The notes below the pieces were generated by a model. It searched no databases, was not told the DNA's origin, and saw nothing but the letters and a program-made list of their open reading frames with translations. A stretch of 64,000 nt of DNA, from positions 24,310 to 88,309 of the forward strand of contig JAGVSM010000976.1 in NCBI GenBank assembly GCA_022494885.1, read 5' to 3'. Source of the DNA: Micrasema longulum (taxonomy: Eukaryota > Arthropoda > Insecta > Trichoptera > Brachycentridae). Made by a program: the position numbers and the translations under genes. Of the stretch, positions 62,950-64,000 are shown one piece after another. Position 1 is the stretch's first letter, and every line of letters starts with the position of its first letter.

Positions 62950-63450
62950 AAAAAATAAACAATAATAATAATATTATAAGTTTTAATATGGAGTTCTACA
63001 AAATAAACACCAAATCAATCAATAAATCGAACTATTATTTTGATTCATGTGAAATCAAACTCCTTCACTACATAAAAAGTGAAAGCCAAATAATGAACAG
63101 CTTAGACAATCTAGAAAAACGACGAAACAAATTCGGGAAAACTTTACTAAATAATATTATATTTAAAAGTCCCTCACCATTACTCACAATATTTCCGTTA
63201 CAAAACCTCCATTATTAATTCTTCCCACCTCAGTCAGAGCCTAAATTATTCATTTATGCATTTTCACGTTTAGTTTATAATAGCGCCTAAAGAAGGGAAG
63301 ATCTTTATTTTTAAAAACTAGTTGTGTTTCTAAATAAACTCAAGTTGACTTAAAACAAAATGTTTTCTTCATTATTTTAATCACGTTATTCCACAAAGTT
63401 AATGCCGATTTAATAAATAATAATATACTTATTACGAGTTAAAAATTCGA
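62950..63450 (+). other. Unassigned; 76-codon frame, weak LINE-like traces
   Basis: The frame 62988-63218 ('LDNLEKRRNKFGKTLLNN') has no recognisable domain. TATAATAGCGCCTAAAG near 63279 resembles the L2-like 3' UTR word. No gene call. Confidence 0.3.
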
Positions 63451-63454
63451 CTAA

Positions 63455-63600
63455 GTGTCTACACCATACTATGAAGAGGAGAGGTGGTAAAGAGGGAAGA
63501 AAGAAAAGAGGGAGGAGAAAAGAAAAATTCAAACATTCAAGATCATTTGATATTTGGCTGATTTATATAGCGCCATTTTTGTGAAAAATCACATTCAATA
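63455..63600 (-). mobile_element. 'LRKFDH'-family LINE 3' UTR fragment next to an L2-like end
   Basis: ACTATGAAGAGGAGAGGTGG...GAGGGAAGAAAGAAAAGAGG (63465-63520) matches the purine-rich block of the 13.9-kb minus-strand copy. TTATATAGCGCCATTTTTGTG (63564-63584) matches the L2-like 3' UTR in minus orientation. Both are short. Confidence 0.55.
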
Positions 63601-63835
63601 CCTGCTCAAATTAATAATGAAACTCCTTACGTTCGAATAACGCGTGTAACTTGTGAAAAATTTAGTTAAAAAATAAGCGTTCAGTTCGCCAAACGCACAG
63701 GGCTTTTTGTAAAACCATGAATTTACTGCGTGACAAGTTTTTTTTCTTTTATTATTACTTTTTATTTATTTATATTTATTTAACACTTTTTATACATATA
63801 CAATATATAAACATATAAAGGCGGGCATATAGGCG

Positions 63836-64000
63836 GGCCTCCGTGGTGTAGTGGTCAAGACGCTTGACTCACGCACGGAAGGTTCCGGGTTCGATTCCCG
63901 GTGAGAACACAAAATTAAAAATGTGATTTTTCTCAAGCCTGGTTGTTCTGTAATGTAATTCACCACTGTAATTGGGCCTCCTGGCCTGTTGTGGTGCAAA
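63836..64000 (+). mobile_element. SINE1 copy, cut by the window end
   Basis: GGCCTCCGTGGTGTAGTGG-type head (GGGCCTCCGTGGTGTAGTGG), GGTTCCGGGTTCGATTCCCG, body, CACCACTGTAATTGGGCCTC, GGCCTGTTGTGGTGCAAA up to the last base. It has the sharpest A- and B-boxes of all SINE1 copies, so it is probably the youngest. The minus-strand frame over it is not a gene. Confidence 0.9.

Noticed and set aside
63836..63910. Functional tRNA gene
   Set aside because: Acceptor and anticodon stems are not complementary, and the same unit occurs six times with a common tail: SINE1.
1..64000. CRISPR arrays, rRNA genes, bacterial operons
   Set aside because: No regularly spaced direct repeats with unique spacers, no rRNA-like blocks and no ribosome-binding-site/operon structure; the sequence is animal nuclear DNA.

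Overview
The window is AT-rich (about 70% A+T by eye) animal nuclear DNA. Short pyrimidine-rich introns, tRNA-derived SINEs, chicken-repeat/L2-, Jockey- and RTE-type LINE relics, a Penelope-like element relic and mariner-style TA-flanked MITEs together suggest an invertebrate, most likely an arthropod. The species cannot be fixed from the sequence. I see no intact protein-coding gene, no rRNA gene, no functional tRNA gene and no CRISPR array. Nearly every recognisable open frame is a broken piece of a transposable element, and nearly all the LINE pieces are 3' ends.

Layout. 0-13 kb: two LINE 3' ends (1.8-2.9 kb), a promoter-like CRE/CCAAT cluster (5.1-5.2 kb), a complete 412-bp MITE called M1 (5.55-5.96 kb), two L2-like LINE 3' ends (6.2 and 11.3 kb) and two tRNA-headed repeats (7.7-8.8 kb). 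13-31 kb: LINE tails, SINE1 copies, several isolated CpG-containing blocks (14.8, 18.1, 19.2, 22.2 kb) and a possible small spliced gene fragment (30.7 kb). 31-44 kb: a 410-bp near-perfect fold-back (31.6 kb), a dense run of RTE, Jockey and L2 relics, a TIR element (38.0 kb), and a 210-bp insertion inside an L2 relic with a perfect 15-bp target duplication (40.9-41.2 kb). 44-52 kb: SINE2 copies and more RTE/L2 relics, one RTE being broken by a SINE1. 53-60 kb: a Penelope-like element fragment with a GIY-YIG endonuclease, hammerhead-ribozyme-like motifs, several M1 and SINE2 copies and a possible exon on the minus strand (59.2-59.4 kb). 60-64 kb: two SINE3 copies, a 361-bp palindromic MITE, a second copy of the fold-back and a SINE1 cut by the window edge.

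The most interesting signal is a set of dispersed sequences with the plan CTGAYGA - short hairpin - GAAAC - (CG)GTA, sharing a conserved tail. They read as minimal type-I hammerhead ribozyme motifs. The best copies are near 12.92 and 53.57 kb; a related one lies beside the Penelope-like fragment at 54.87 kb. Hammerhead motifs are known in Penelope-like elements, so this may be the local form of that system. Two copies of the fold-back element carry a similar but weaker signature.

The relics do not form pathways with one another. Their shared features (3'-truncation, nesting, TA or longer target duplications, satellite-like tails) record successive waves of LINE, SINE and MITE insertion.
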